Source of the DNA: Pseudorhodoferax sp965279475 | GTDB taxonomy: Bacteria > Pseudomonadota > Gammaproteobacteria > Burkholderiales > Burkholderiaceae_C | NCBI GenBank assembly: GCA_965279475.1 | Contig: CBDIIA010000003.1 | Location: 1,240,001 to 1,304,000 of the forward strand | Direction: 5' to 3' | Length of the DNA stretch: 64,000 bases | Part shown: in pieces, positions 23,901 to 32,353 of the stretch | Position numbering within the stretch: the first letter of the stretch is position 1 | How the letters are laid out: each line of letters starts with the position of its first letter | Notes under the pieces: model-generated | Database searches by the model: none | The model's input: the letters and a program-made list of their open reading frames with translations, nothing else | What the model was told of the DNA's origin: nothing | Made by a program: the position numbers and the translations under genes

Positions 23901-24912
23901 GCGGAAGTCCGGTCGGAGGCGAAATGCGTGATGGTACCTGCGCGAGCAGTCGGTCCAGCGCCTCCAGCAGCCCGGGCGCGGTGTCGAGCCGCAGCGGCAC
24001 GGCCCAGGCTTCGGGGGTGCTTTTCCACAGCTTGACGGCATCCTTTTCAGTGCAGAGCAGCACGGGTGGCGCATCCGCCGGCGCATGCCAGTGCGTGAGA
24101 TCGAAGTGGTCGGGCAATGGGATGGCCAGCCCCACGTGCACGCCGGCCGCACGCAGCATGTCGAAGAAGGCGTCCGGCTTCGCGATCGCTGCGACGGCGG
24201 TGACCGGGGTGTCGGCCAATGCGGCCAGAGCCAGGCGTGTTCCGTCCGCCCGCAAGGCCTCGGCCGCCAGGGCGCGCGGCACATGCCATCCGGCGAAGGA
24301 GGGCTGCCGGCCGGTGTGCACGACCAGGTGCGCGGGCCGCGGCCAGTGCTCGCGCAACGGCCCTGCCGGCAGCAGGAACCCGTTGCCGGTGCCGCGGTCG
24401 TCGAACACGCACACCTCGATGTCGCGCGCCAGCGCCAGATGCTGCAGGCCGTCGTCGCAGACGATCACCTGCACGCCACGGTGTGCGGCGAGCAGCGCGC
24501 GTGCGGCGTCGGCCCGCTTCGAGGCGACGAACACCGGCACCTCACACACACGCCGGATCAGCGCAGGCTCGTCGCCGACTTCGCTCGCCGCACTGTCCGC
24601 CAGCACTTCACGGCAACCATCGGTGCTGCGCCCGTAGCCGCGCGACACCACACCGACCTGCCAGCCCGCTGCGCGCAGATGGTTCACGATGGCCATGACG
24701 ACCGGCGTCTTGCCCGAGCCGCCCGTGACCACGTTGCCCACCACGATAACCGGCACCGGCAGCCGGGTGACCCGCAGCAGATGGAGCCGGTACAGGCTGC
24801 GGCGCAGCGCCGTCACCAAGGCATAGAGCTGCGACAGCGGCCACAGCATCAGCGCTGGCCAGCCGCGCCGCAGCCACACCTGCGGCAGCCTGGCGGCCAG
24901 CCACGCGTGCAC
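23881..24912 (-). CDS. lpxK: tetraacyldisaccharide 4'-kinase
   Basis: A 343-residue inner-membrane-associated kinase that phosphorylates the 4' position of lipid A precursor. The Walker A is VGNVVTGGSGKTPVV, preceded by a hydrophobic N-terminal segment; 'VSRGYGR' and 'IVCDDGLQHLALARDIEV' are family signatures. The start is GTG 24912, with AGAGG just upstream and only 5 bp after the exbD stop; no ATG fits the N-terminus (HAWLAARLPQVW). It is part of the exbB-exbD-lpxK-UPF0434-kdsB operon. Confidence 0.95.
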   Translation of the reverse strand: MHAWLAARLPQVWLRRGWPALMLWPLSQLYALVTALRRSLYRLHLLRVTRLPVPVIVVGNVVTGGSGKTPVVMAIVNHLRAAGWQVGVVSRGYGRSTDGCREVLADSAASEVGDEPALIRRVCEVPVFVASKRADAARALLAAHRGVQVIVCDDGLQHLALARDIEVCVFDDRGTGNGFLLPAGPLREHWPRPAHLVVHTGRQPSFAGWHVPRALAAEALRADGTRLALAALADTPVTAVAAIAKPDAFFDMLRAAGVHVGLAIPLPDHFDLTHWHAPADAPPVLLCTEKDAVKLWKSTPEAWAVPLRLDTAPGLLEALDRLLAQVPSRISPPTGLPHGQQTS

Positions 24913-24917
24913 GGCCT

Positions 24918-25346
24918 CTAGCGCGCGCCGGCGCCGGCGGCCGTTTGCGTGGCGAAGGTGATCTGGACCAGGCCCGAACGCCGGGCGGCCTCCATGGCCG
25001 TGATGACGGACTGGTGGGCGGTGCTCGCATCGGCGCTGATGATGACGATGGAGTCCTTGCCGCCCTTGGCGGCCTCGAGCATCGCGAACGACAGCGCTTC
25101 GACGCTGCGGCCGCTCAGGGCCTGCTTGTTGACCGCGTAGCGGCCATCGCTGGCGATCGACACCACGACTTCGTTGGGGCGGTCGCGTTGCGCATCGGCA
25201 TTCGCGACGGGCAGCTTGATCTGCAGCTCCGCGTACTTGGCGTAGGTCGTCGACAGCATCAGGAAGATCAGCACGACCAGCAGCACGTCGATGAAGGGGA
25301 TCAGGTTGATCTCGGGCTCGTCGCGCCCGCGGCGCCTGAAGTTCAT
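24918..25346 (-). CDS. exbD: ExbD/TolR family biopolymer transport protein
   Basis: A 142-residue protein with one N-terminal transmembrane helix after 'MNFRRRGRDEPEINLIPFID'. The Asp in 'IPFIDVLLVVLIFLML' is the conserved proton-path residue. The rest is a periplasmic domain. With the ExbB-like channel encoded just upstream it forms a proton-driven motor; whether it energises TonB-dependent transport or an LPS-related process is not decided by sequence. Its ATG overlaps the exbB stop (ATGA). Confidence 0.92.
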   Translation of the reverse strand: MNFRRRGRDEPEINLIPFIDVLLVVLIFLMLSTTYAKYAELQIKLPVANADAQRDRPNEVVVSIASDGRYAVNKQALSGRSVEALSFAMLEAAKGGKDSIVIISADASTAHQSVITAMEAARRSGLVQITFATQTAAGAGAR

Positions 25347-25978
25347 GGCTTGCGGCGCAGCGCGTTGAGGTGCCTGGCGAACTGCTCGCCGGCCAGCTCC
25401 AGGCTGAGCAGATACCCGTCGACCCGGGCACGGAAGTAGCGCCAGAAGATCAGCGAGGGGATGGCCACGACGAGCCCGAAGGCCGTGTTGTACAGCGCGA
25501 CCGAGATGCCATGCGCCAGTTGTGCGGGGTTGCTGCCGACGGCACCGGCGGCGCCCGACTGCGAGCCGAAGATCTCGATCATGCCGATCACGGTGCCCAG
25601 CAGGCCCAGCAGCGGCGCGGCCGAGGCAATGGTCGCCAGCGCACTCAGGTACTTCTCGAGCCGGTGCGCGACCGCGCGGCCAGCCGCTTCGATCGCCGCG
25701 CGCAGGTCGTCTTCGCTGCAGCGGGGGTTGTGGTTGAGCGCGCGCATGCCACTGGCCAGCACCTCGCCCAGCGCGGAGTTCTGCGCCAGCTGCGCCACGA
25801 TGCCCGGCGCGGGGATGGCGTTCTGCGACACGATCAGCGCTTCGTCGAGCAGCTTGGGCGGCACGATCTTGTGCGTCTTGAGGCTGACCAGACGTTCGAT
25901 GACCAGTGCCAGCGCGAGGATGGAGCAGGCAATCAAGGGCCAGATCGGCCAACCTGCAGCTTGTATGATCGAAAACAA
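25343..25978 (-). CDS. exbB: MotA/TolQ/ExbB proton channel family protein
   Basis: A 211-residue inner-membrane channel subunit with three transmembrane helices: about residues 8-27, and a pair near 'ASAAPLLGLLGTVIGMIEIF' and 'GISVALYNTAFGLVVAIPSLI'. The start is TTG 25978 with GCGGAGA 7 bp upstream. Reading it as Met gives the family N-terminus 'MFSIIQAAGWPIWPLI', and no ATG exists at that place. It heads the exbB-exbD-lpxK-UPF0434-kdsB operon, and this ExbB/D-LpxK linkage is common in betaproteobacteria. Confidence 0.92.
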   Translation of the reverse strand: MFSIIQAAGWPIWPLIACSILALALVIERLVSLKTHKIVPPKLLDEALIVSQNAIPAPGIVAQLAQNSALGEVLASGMRALNHNPRCSEDDLRAAIEAAGRAVAHRLEKYLSALATIASAAPLLGLLGTVIGMIEIFGSQSGAAGAVGSNPAQLAHGISVALYNTAFGLVVAIPSLIFWRYFRARVDGYLLSLELAGEQFARHLNALRRKP

Positions 25979-26343
25979 GACGAATCTCCGCGCTGATGAA
26001 GTCGTCGCGATTATGGCGCAGTGCTTCTGCCGGAACGGTCCGGCACCGGTCGACTGTCGCATTCTCCGCAGGGGCCGTGTGGCGCGATGGCGCTGTGTCA
26101 GCGGCTGTCGGACGAGACCCACAGATCATGTGGATAACTTTGTGAAGAAGTCATCCCGAAAAGCCGAAAAGCGAGCGCTGACGCGGCTCTATGACAGTTC
26201 GATGAAAATTTAAGCAGAAATTTTTCCTTTGAAATCAATGGCTTGTCACGTAAACATTGGCTTCCCGGAGCGCTTGCAGGCAGGTGTACCGGGGGAACGC
26301 CGCGCTGTGGAGTATTGGGCGGCGGATTGCTGCAGAGCAGCAG
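25979..26343. other. 365-bp non-coding divergent region between exbB and xseA
   Basis: No convincing gene is seen. The stretch from about 26120 to 26265 is markedly AT-richer than its surroundings, with runs such as GAAAATTTAAGCAGAAATTTTT, and must hold both divergent promoters. It also contains one perfect DnaA 9-mer at 26129-26137. The part nearest xseA is GC-rich and shows no strong ribosome site. Confidence 0.6.
26129..26137 (-). promoter_or_regulatory. perfect DnaA box
   Basis: The minus strand reads TTATCCACA, identical to the strong DnaA box. It lies in the AT-rich exbB-xseA intergenic region. It is single; I see no cluster of further boxes and no dnaA/dnaN genes, so it is not an origin. 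DnaA-dependent transcriptional control or titration is possible. Confidence 0.5.
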
Positions 26344-27651
26344 ATGCAAGCCCCCGCGGCTGAGCCGAATCCAGCAACGGCGCCGCTTGTATGGCAAGTC
26401 GGCGCGTTGTGCCGCGCCGTTGCTGGGGCTCTGGACACGCGCTTCAATCCTGTCGCGGTCCGCGGGGAGCTTTCGGGCTTCTCGCGCGCATCCAGCGGAC
26501 ATTGCTACTTCAACATCAAGGACCCGCAAGGCCAGATCCGGTGTGCGATGTTCCGGCGGGCGGCCAGTCTGGTGGATTTCTCGCCGCGCGACGGCGAGCT
26601 GGTCGAGGTCCGCGGCCGGCTTGGCATCTACGAGCCCCGCGGCGACCTGCAACTGGTCGTCGAGAGCATGCAGCGGGCAGGGCAGGGCGCTCTGTTCGAG
26701 CAGTTCCTCCGGCTGAAAGCCAAGCTGGAGGGCGAGGGCCTGTTCGATCCTGCCGCCAAGCGGGCGCTGCCGTTGCTGCCGCGCGGCATCGGCGTGGTGA
26801 CCTCGCTCGGTGCCGCGGCGCTGCACGACGTGGTGAGCGCCTTGCGGCGCCGCGTGCCGCACATCCCCGTGGTGCTGGCACCGGCACTGGTGCAGGGAAC
26901 GTCGGCCCCCGAGGACCTGGTACGGGCGTTGCAGGGTCTCTACGACGTCGCGCTCGGCGGGGCGGTGCCGGTCGATGTGATCCTGCTGGTCCGCGGCGGC
27001 GGCTCGATCGAGGACCTGTGGGCCTTCAACGACGAGCGCCTCGCGCGCACCATTCGCCAAAGCCCGGTGCCGCTGGTGAGCGGCGTTGGCCACGAGACCG
27101 ACTTCACGATCGCCGATTTCGTGGCCGACCTGCGTGCGCCGACACCGACCGCCGCGGCCGAGTTGGTGGCGCAGCCCCGCACCGTCTGGCTCGGAGCGCT
27201 GGACCTGATGGCCGAGCGCCTGCGCGACGCCATCGCCAGCGGCCTGGACCAACGCGGGCAGCGGCTCGACCACGCCGCCCGCCGGCTGGGCCGGCCTTCC
27301 GAGCTGATCGGGCGCCAGCAGCTGCGGCTGGCCCAGCGCGCCCAGCGGCTGCGTTATGCGGTGCGAGGCCGGCTGGCGCAGCAGACGTCGTCGCTGCAGG
27401 CACATCAGCTGCGCGTGCAGGCCGGGGTGCCAAAGCGCCTGGAGCGGGCGCGTGAGCGGCTGGGGCAGGCCCAGCGCGTGCTCGACCTGCTGGACCCAAG
27501 GCTCACCCTGCGCCGGGGTTATGCATGGTTGAGCGACGTGGAAGGCAACACCATCTCCACCGCGACCCAGACCCGCGAAGGTCAGGCCCTGCGGGCAACC
27601 CTGTCCGATGGCGAGGTTGATCTCACCGTCGTCGCGCCCCGCCGGATTTAG
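26344..27651 (+). CDS. xseA: exodeoxyribonuclease VII large subunit
   Basis: A 435-residue nuclease subunit that, with XseB, degrades single-stranded DNA. The N-terminal OB-fold is seen from 'FNPVAVRGELSGFSRASSGHCYFNIKD' to 'LQLVVESMQRAG'. The catalytic domain contains 'GIGVVTSLGAAALHDVVSALRRR', 'VILLVRGGGSIEDLWAFNDE' and 'SGVGHETDFTIADFVADLRAPTPTAAAE'. A long Gln/Arg-rich helical region follows, then the C-terminal 'DPRLTLRRGYAWL'. I chose ATG 26344; an in-frame ATG 29 codons upstream would add unmatched residues. It runs toward sodB, 44 bp ahead; xseB is not in the window. Confidence 0.94.
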   Translation: MQAPAAEPNPATAPLVWQVGALCRAVAGALDTRFNPVAVRGELSGFSRASSGHCYFNIKDPQGQIRCAMFRRAASLVDFSPRDGELVEVRGRLGIYEPRGDLQLVVESMQRAGQGALFEQFLRLKAKLEGEGLFDPAAKRALPLLPRGIGVVTSLGAAALHDVVSALRRRVPHIPVVLAPALVQGTSAPEDLVRALQGLYDVALGGAVPVDVILLVRGGGSIEDLWAFNDERLARTIRQSPVPLVSGVGHETDFTIADFVADLRAPTPTAAAELVAQPRTVWLGALDLMAERLRDAIASGLDQRGQRLDHAARRLGRPSELIGRQQLRLAQRAQRLRYAVRGRLAQQTSSLQAHQLRVQAGVPKRLERARERLGQAQRVLDLLDPRLTLRRGYAWLSDVEGNTISTATQTREGQALRATLSDGEVDLTVVAPRRI

Positions 27652-27695
27652 TTTCTACAATCATCCGTCCGTCCCACAAACTCACGAGGAAGAAA

Positions 27696-28277
27696 ATGGA
27701 ACATACCCTGCCCCCCCTGCCGTATGCAATCGACGCGCTCGCGCCGGCCTACTCGAAGGAAACCCTGGAGTACCACCACGGCAAGCACCACAACGCCTAT
27801 GTGGTGAACCTCAACAACCTGCAAAAGGGCACCGAGTTCGAGAACATGACGCTCGAAGAGATCGTCAAGAAGTCGAGCGGCGGCATCTACAACAACTCGG
27901 CGCAGATCTGGAACCACACCTTCTTCTGGAGCTGCATGAAGCCCGCCGGCGGCGGCGAGCCCGGCGGCGCGCTGGCAGCAGCCATCAACGCCAAGTGGGG
28001 CAGCTACGCGGCCTTCAAGGAAGCGTTCGTGAAGTCGGCCGTCGGCAACTTCGGTTCCGGCTGGACCTGGCTGGTGAAGAAGCCCGATGGCTCGGTCGAC
28101 ATCGTCAACACCGGCGCTGCCGGCACGCCGCTGACCACCGCCGACAAGGCCCTGCTGACCGTCGACGTCTGGGAACACGCCTACTACATCGACTACCGCA
28201 ACCTGCGTCCGAAGTTCGTTGAGACCTTCTTCGACAAGCTCGTGAACTGGGGCTTCGCGGAATCCAACTTCGCCTGA
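27696..28277 (+). CDS. sodB: superoxide dismutase, iron type
   Basis: A 193-residue cytoplasmic enzyme converting superoxide to oxygen and peroxide. The four metal ligands are visible: His in 'YHHGKHHNAYV', His in 'WNHTFFWSCM', and Asp and His in 'VDVWEHAYYIDYRN'. The segment 'AGGGEPGGAL' and 'NFGSGWTWL' fit the Fe-type. GAGGAAG lies upstream of the ATG at 27696. It ends 3 bp before a long terminator hairpin shared with the convergent DUF192 gene. Confidence 0.97.
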   Translation: MEHTLPPLPYAIDALAPAYSKETLEYHHGKHHNAYVVNLNNLQKGTEFENMTLEEIVKKSSGGIYNNSAQIWNHTFFWSCMKPAGGGEPGGALAAAINAKWGSYAAFKEAFVKSAVGNFGSGWTWLVKKPDGSVDIVNTGAAGTPLTTADKALLTVDVWEHAYYIDYRNLRPKFVETFFDKLVNWGFAESNFA

Positions 28278-28280
28278 TCC

Positions 28281-28338
28281 CCACGCGCCCAAGACAAAAA
28301 GCCGGCTCCTGAGCCGGCTTTTTGTCTTGGGCGCGTGG
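28281..28338. terminator. long bidirectional intrinsic terminator
   Basis: A perfect 28-bp inverted repeat with a 2-base centre. The inner stem is AAAAAGCCGGCTC...GAGCCGGCTTTTT, giving an A-tract on one side and a T-tract on the other, so it can terminate both sodB (rightward) and the DUF192 gene (leftward). The outer stem (CCACGCGCCCAAGAC and its complement) extends it well beyond a usual terminator. Confidence 0.92.
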
Positions 28339-28354
28339 TCGCGGTGTGAGCGCG

Positions 28355-28819
28355 TTAATGCACCGTGCCGAATGGCTTGCCGGCCAGCTTGGTGCCGGCT
28401 TTGAGGCCCTTCTTGGCGAACCAGCCCTGGTTCATCTCGAGCACATACCGAACGGGCTTCACCGAGCAGTGCGAGTCGGTTGTCTGCGGCTTCATGTCGA
28501 CCAGGTTGGCGATGACGCCGGCATCGTCGACGAAGGCGGCGGTCAGCGGCAGGATCGTGTTCTTCATCCAGAAGCACTGCACCGACGGTTGCTCGAACAC
28601 GAACAGCATGCCTTCGTGCTGCGGCATCTCCTTGCGGAACATCAGGCCGATCTGGCGCTGCTCGGAAGTCATCGCCAACTGGGCGTCGATCTGGTACATG
28701 CCCGCCGACAGCGTGGTCCGCGGAAGATCCATCTGGGGGCTGTCCTGCGCCTGGGCGACGCCGGTGGCGGCGCAGAGCGCAAGCAGGACGGTGCGAACGG
28801 TGAGGAGGCTCAGGCGCAT
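28355..28819 (-). CDS. exported DUF192 family protein
   Basis: A 154-residue protein with a signal peptide (about residues 1-24, ending AQAQ) and a DUF192 domain. The domain signatures are 'QIGLMFRKEMPQHEGMLFVFEQP' and 'CFWMKNTILPLTAAFVDDAGVI', ending 'VLEMNQGWFAKKGLKAGTKL'. DUF192 proteins are small periplasmic or secreted beta proteins of unknown role. The ATG at 28819 begins the signal peptide; an in-frame ATG 23 codons upstream is less likely. It converges on sodB across the shared terminator. Confidence 0.88.
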   Translation of the reverse strand: MRLSLLTVRTVLLALCAATGVAQAQDSPQMDLPRTTLSAGMYQIDAQLAMTSEQRQIGLMFRKEMPQHEGMLFVFEQPSVQCFWMKNTILPLTAAFVDDAGVIANLVDMKPQTTDSHCSVKPVRYVLEMNQGWFAKKGLKAGTKLAGKPFGTVH

Positions 28820-28907
28820 GGTGGCTCGGTCGTGAGGGGTCGTAAAAGAACGGGCTCCAGAAACAAGAACGCCCGCCGAAGCGGGCATTGTGGCGCAAGG
28901 CCAGGGC

Positions 28908-29129
28908 TTATGCGGCCTTCTTCACATGCTTGGTCTTCTTGGTGGCAGCGTGCTTGGTCTTCTTGACCTGCGACGACTTCACGGCGACCTTGGCAGCCGG
29001 CTTGGTTTCGGCCTTGGCGGTCACGGCGGGAGCGGGGGTGGCCATGGGCGCGGCGGGGGCTGCGGGAGCCTGTGCGGAAGCAACAACGGCGAACAAGCCG
29101 GCAACGAGAGCGGAGAGGATTTTGTGCAT
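28908..29129 (-). CDS. small exported Ala/Lys-rich protein
   Basis: A 73-residue protein with a signal peptide (about 1-20, ending ASAQ). An Ala/Pro-rich part follows, then a strongly basic tail of Lys/Ala/Thr/His repeats (KKTKHAATKKTKHVKKAA). It resembles acid-shock (Asr-like) or histone-H1-like small proteins by composition only. A GAGAGG is upstream of the ATG. It is divergent from icd, separated by 195 bp that hold both promoters. Function unknown. Confidence 0.7.
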   Translation of the reverse strand: MHKILSALVAGLFAVVASAQAPAAPAAPMATPAPAVTAKAETKPAAKVAVKSSQVKKTKHAATKKTKHVKKAA

Positions 29130-29324
29130 GGCGATTCCTTGAAAGAGGCGACTGAAAATTCCTCCCAAGATGACCGGAAGGTGCACTTCTAACGGGTGGA
29201 AAACGGCCCTGGTTGACATCGACGCGTCAAAATAATTGCAGCTAAAATCGCGCCGCTTTTCCGCATGTGCCCAGCTCTGCGGCATGTCGCCCCCTTCACC
29301 CGCATCCTCCGGAGATTCCCCCCG

Positions 29325-30578
29325 ATGTACCAGCACATCCAAGTGCCCGCCCAAGGTCAGAAGATCTCGGTCAACGCCGACATGTCGCTGCAGGTGCCGG
29401 ACGAACCCGTGATCCCCTACATCGAGGGCGATGGCACGGGGGTGGACATCACGCCGGTGATGCTGAAGGTGGTCGATGCGGCGGTGGCCAAGGCCTACGA
29501 CGGGCGCCGCAAGATCCACTGGATGGAGGTCTTTGCGGGAGAGAAGTCGACCCGCATCTACGGCCCCGACGTCTGGCTGCCCGAGGAGACCGTGCGCGCC
29601 GTGCGCGACTACGTCGTGTCGATCAAGGGCCCGCTCGCCACGCCCGTCAGCGGCGGCATCCGTTCGCTGAACGTCGCGTTGCGCCAGGAACTCGACCTGT
29701 ACGTGTGCCTGCGGCCGATCCAGTACTTCAAGGGCGTGCCGTCCCCGCTGCGCGAGCCCGAGAAGACCAACATGGCGATCTTCCGCGAGAACAGCGAAGA
29801 CATCTACGCCGGCATCGAGTACGAGGCGCAGAGCGACAAAGCGAAGAAGCTGATCAGGTTCCTGATCGACGAGATGGGCGTCAAGACCATCCGCTTCCCC
29901 GACACCTCGGGCATCGGCGTCAAGCCGGTCTCCATCGAAGGCACCGAGCGCCTGGTGCGCAAGGCGATCCAGTACGCGATCGACAACGACAAGCCCAGCG
30001 TCACGCTCGTGCACAAGGGCAACATCATGAAGTTCACCGAAGGTGGATTCCGCAAATGGGGCTACGGCCTGGCCGCCAAGGAGTTCGGCGCCGAGCTGAT
30101 CGATGGCGGACCGTGGATGCGCTTCAAGAGCCCGAAGAACGGGCGCGACATCGTCATCAAGGACGTGATCGCCGATGCCTTCCTGCAGCAGATCCTGCAG
30201 CGGCCGGCCGAGTATTCGGTGGTGGCCACACTGAACCTGAACGGCGACTACATCTCCGACGCACTGGCCGCGCAGGTCGGCGGCATGGGCATCGCGCCCG
30301 GCGCCAACCTGTCCGACACCGTGGCCATGTTCGAGGCCACCCACGGCACCGGCCCCAAGTACGCGGGCAAGGACTACGTCAACCCGACCTCCGAGATCCT
30401 GTCCGCCGAGATGATGCTGCGCCACATGGGCTGGAAGGAAGCCGCCGACCTGATCATCCGCGCCCTCGAGAAATCGATCGCCAGCAAGAAGGTCACCTAC
30501 GACTTCGCCCGCCTGATGGACGGCGCGATGCAGGTCAGCTGCTCGGGCTTCGGGCAGGTGATGGTGGACCACATGTAG
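29325..30578 (+). CDS. icd: NADP-dependent isocitrate dehydrogenase, homodimeric type
   Basis: A 417-residue TCA-cycle enzyme oxidising isocitrate to 2-oxoglutarate and CO2. Substrate-binding residues are in 'VSGGIRSLNVALRQELDLYVCLRP' with the regulatory-loop Ser, and in 'NMAIFRENSEDIYAGIEY'. The metal site is 'DVIADAFLQQ'. The coenzyme region 'FEATHGTGPKYAGKDYVNPT' matches NADP-type enzymes of the E. coli kind. CCGGAGA is 8 bp ahead of ATG 29325. A TTGAC-N8-GTCAA inverted repeat lies at 29213-29230 upstream. A second, unrelated isocitrate dehydrogenase gene starts 10.6 kb downstream. Confidence 0.96.
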   Translation: MYQHIQVPAQGQKISVNADMSLQVPDEPVIPYIEGDGTGVDITPVMLKVVDAAVAKAYDGRRKIHWMEVFAGEKSTRIYGPDVWLPEETVRAVRDYVVSIKGPLATPVSGGIRSLNVALRQELDLYVCLRPIQYFKGVPSPLREPEKTNMAIFRENSEDIYAGIEYEAQSDKAKKLIRFLIDEMGVKTIRFPDTSGIGVKPVSIEGTERLVRKAIQYAIDNDKPSVTLVHKGNIMKFTEGGFRKWGYGLAAKEFGAELIDGGPWMRFKSPKNGRDIVIKDVIADAFLQQILQRPAEYSVVATLNLNGDYISDALAAQVGGMGIAPGANLSDTVAMFEATHGTGPKYAGKDYVNPTSEILSAEMMLRHMGWKEAADLIIRALEKSIASKKVTYDFARLMDGAMQVSCSGFGQVMVDHM

Positions 30579-30614
30579 CCATTGGGTGCATCCACGCCGG
30601 CCTGGATTGCGGGC

Positions 30615-31406
30615 TCAGCCGTCCTCGCGGCAACCGCTGCTGCGCTCGACGGGAATCTGAGCGACCATGCGCTGCCACAAGGCCTTCCACGCCGGCCAGG
30701 CGTGGCCGCCTTCGGTGGTGAAGACCCGATCCGGTGGCAAGGCGCGGCCCAGGACTTCGGCGTTGTAGGCAAAACGATCGTCCAACCCATAGCCGAGATA
30801 GATCGGCGTGGTGGGCGTGGCCGCTGGCGCGCTGCGTGTCTGGCGCTGCAGCCAGCGCCAGAGCCCGGCATCGAGGTCGGTCTCCACCGGGAACGGCGGC
30901 GCCCGCCACCGGGCCAGGCCGCCGGCGTTCACGATGTCCTGGGCCGCCAGGCGCGTTCCGAGGTAGGGCGCGATCGCGACCACGCCGGCCACGTCGTCGG
31001 GCCGGGCGTCCGCATACAGCATCGCACCCAGGCCGCCGATCGAGATGCCGACCAGCCACACGTGCCGGTAGCCGCGGGCGCGTGCAGGCGCCACCACATC
31101 GGCGCGCAGGCGGTCGACGAAGGTCTGGCCGAAGTAGTAGCCCGTGTGGGCATCGACGAGGACGAGGTCTGCCACCAGCCCGCTTTGCCGCACCGTCCGC
31201 ACAAAGCCTTCCTGCTCGAACTCTTCGGGCGGGGAGAGGGAGCCGGGCAGCAGCACCAGCAAGGTATCGGGTTGCAGACCGGCTGCGCAATGCGCGGGAC
31301 GGTCGAGGGTGCGCATGGGCGCGTCGGCCGGGCGCAGGCTGCCGCAACCGCAGAGGGCGATGGCGGCCGCCACCACCAGGCAGGTCGAGCGCAGGATGAG
31401 CAGCAT
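30615..31406 (-). CDS. alpha/beta-hydrolase lipoprotein
   Basis: A 263-residue protein with a lipoprotein signal (IALCGCGSL) and an alpha/beta-hydrolase fold. The nucleophile elbow is 'VGISIGGLG', the acid is probably in 'GYGLDDRFAYN', and the catalytic His is in 'TEGGHAWPAWKALW'. This points to a lipid-anchored esterase or peptidase-like hydrolase; the substrate is unknown. It converges on icd, 36 bp from its stop, and lies 50 bp upstream of nothing co-oriented except the aldolase gene, which precedes it in the leftward direction. Confidence 0.8.
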   Translation of the reverse strand: MLLILRSTCLVVAAAIALCGCGSLRPADAPMRTLDRPAHCAAGLQPDTLLVLLPGSLSPPEEFEQEGFVRTVRQSGLVADLVLVDAHTGYYFGQTFVDRLRADVVAPARARGYRHVWLVGISIGGLGAMLYADARPDDVAGVVAIAPYLGTRLAAQDIVNAGGLARWRAPPFPVETDLDAGLWRWLQRQTRSAPAATPTTPIYLGYGLDDRFAYNAEVLGRALPPDRVFTTEGGHAWPAWKALWQRMVAQIPVERSSGCREDG

Positions 31407-31456
31407 CGGTGTGTGGGCGTCGTGTTGTGCGGACCCGGGAAATGGCTGCGGGTCCG

Positions 31457-32224
31457 TCAGTCGCGGTAGCCAGGCAGTTCGCGGTCCACGACGCGCATCA
31501 TCGCCTCGAAGAAGAGCCGCTCGCGTTCGGACCGTGGATGCCGGTCGTCGGGCCCCGGGTTCTGCACGCGGCCGGCGACATCGTCGGACACCAGCGCCAG
31601 TGGCTGGCCGCTGCCCATTGCGAGCAGCTGGTTGCGGCAGACCCGCTCGATGCGGTACAGACGCCGGTAGGCCTGTGCCACGGTGTCGCCCACCACCAGC
31701 ACGCCATGGTTCTTCATGAAGACGATGGGTTTGTCGCCCATCAACTGCGCCAGACGTTCACCTTCATTCAGTGTGTCGGCCAGGCCGGTGTAGCCGTCGT
31801 CGTAGGCAATCTGGCCGTGGAACAGCGCGGCATTCTGGCTGGCCGGCAGCAGCCGGTTGTCCTGCAGCATGTTCAACGCGGTGGCCCATGTCTGGTGCGT
31901 GTGCAGAACGACCTTGGCACCGGTGATGCGGTGGATGGGCGCGTGGATGCATTGCGCTGACAACTCGACGACGCCGCTGCCTTCGTGCGTGTGCCCCTGT
32001 TCGTCGAACACCATCATCCGGCTGGCGCAGGCCTCCGACCAGTGGTAGCCGAAGGGCAGCACGAGGTAGCGGTCGGGCTGGCCGGGCACGGCGACGGTGA
32101 AGTGGTTGTCGATGCCGTCGTTCAGGTCGTGCAGCACGGCCATGCGCAGGGCGGCGGCCAGATGCACGCGGACTTCGGCGCTGGGGTCCTGGACGGATGG
32201 CGAGAACAGCGAATGGATGGACAT
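31457..32224 (-). CDS. class II aldolase/adducin family protein
   Basis: A 255-residue protein of the class II aldolase/adducin fold. Zinc-binding His residues appear as 'VVLHTHQTWATALN' and in 'MKNHGVLVVGDTVAQAY'. The N-terminal 'LNDGIDNHFTVAVPGQPDRYLV' fits the adducin-like branch found widely in proteobacteria. It may act on a sugar or hydroxyacid phosphate, or be a decarboxylase-like enzyme; the substrate is unknown. The ATG at 32224 has AGGAG 6 bp upstream, which decides the start. Confidence 0.88.
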   Translation of the reverse strand: MSIHSLFSPSVQDPSAEVRVHLAAALRMAVLHDLNDGIDNHFTVAVPGQPDRYLVLPFGYHWSEACASRMMVFDEQGHTHEGSGVVELSAQCIHAPIHRITGAKVVLHTHQTWATALNMLQDNRLLPASQNAALFHGQIAYDDGYTGLADTLNEGERLAQLMGDKPIVFMKNHGVLVVGDTVAQAYRRLYRIERVCRNQLLAMGSGQPLALVSDDVAGRVQNPGPDDRHPRSERERLFFEAMMRVVDRELPGYRD

Positions 32225-32353
32225 GGGGCTCTCCTGAGGAGCACGGCTTGCGCCGTGCCGTACATGTGGGATGCCCATTGGAGCACGATGTCGTCCAGGG
32301 CCCGCGCGCAGGGCGCGCACGGGCTGCTCAGATGAAGAAAACGCGCGAGGAGA

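Noticed and set aside
25979..26343. Possible replication origin
   Set aside because: Only one perfect DnaA box is seen and no dnaA, dnaN, gyrB, parAB or box cluster is present.
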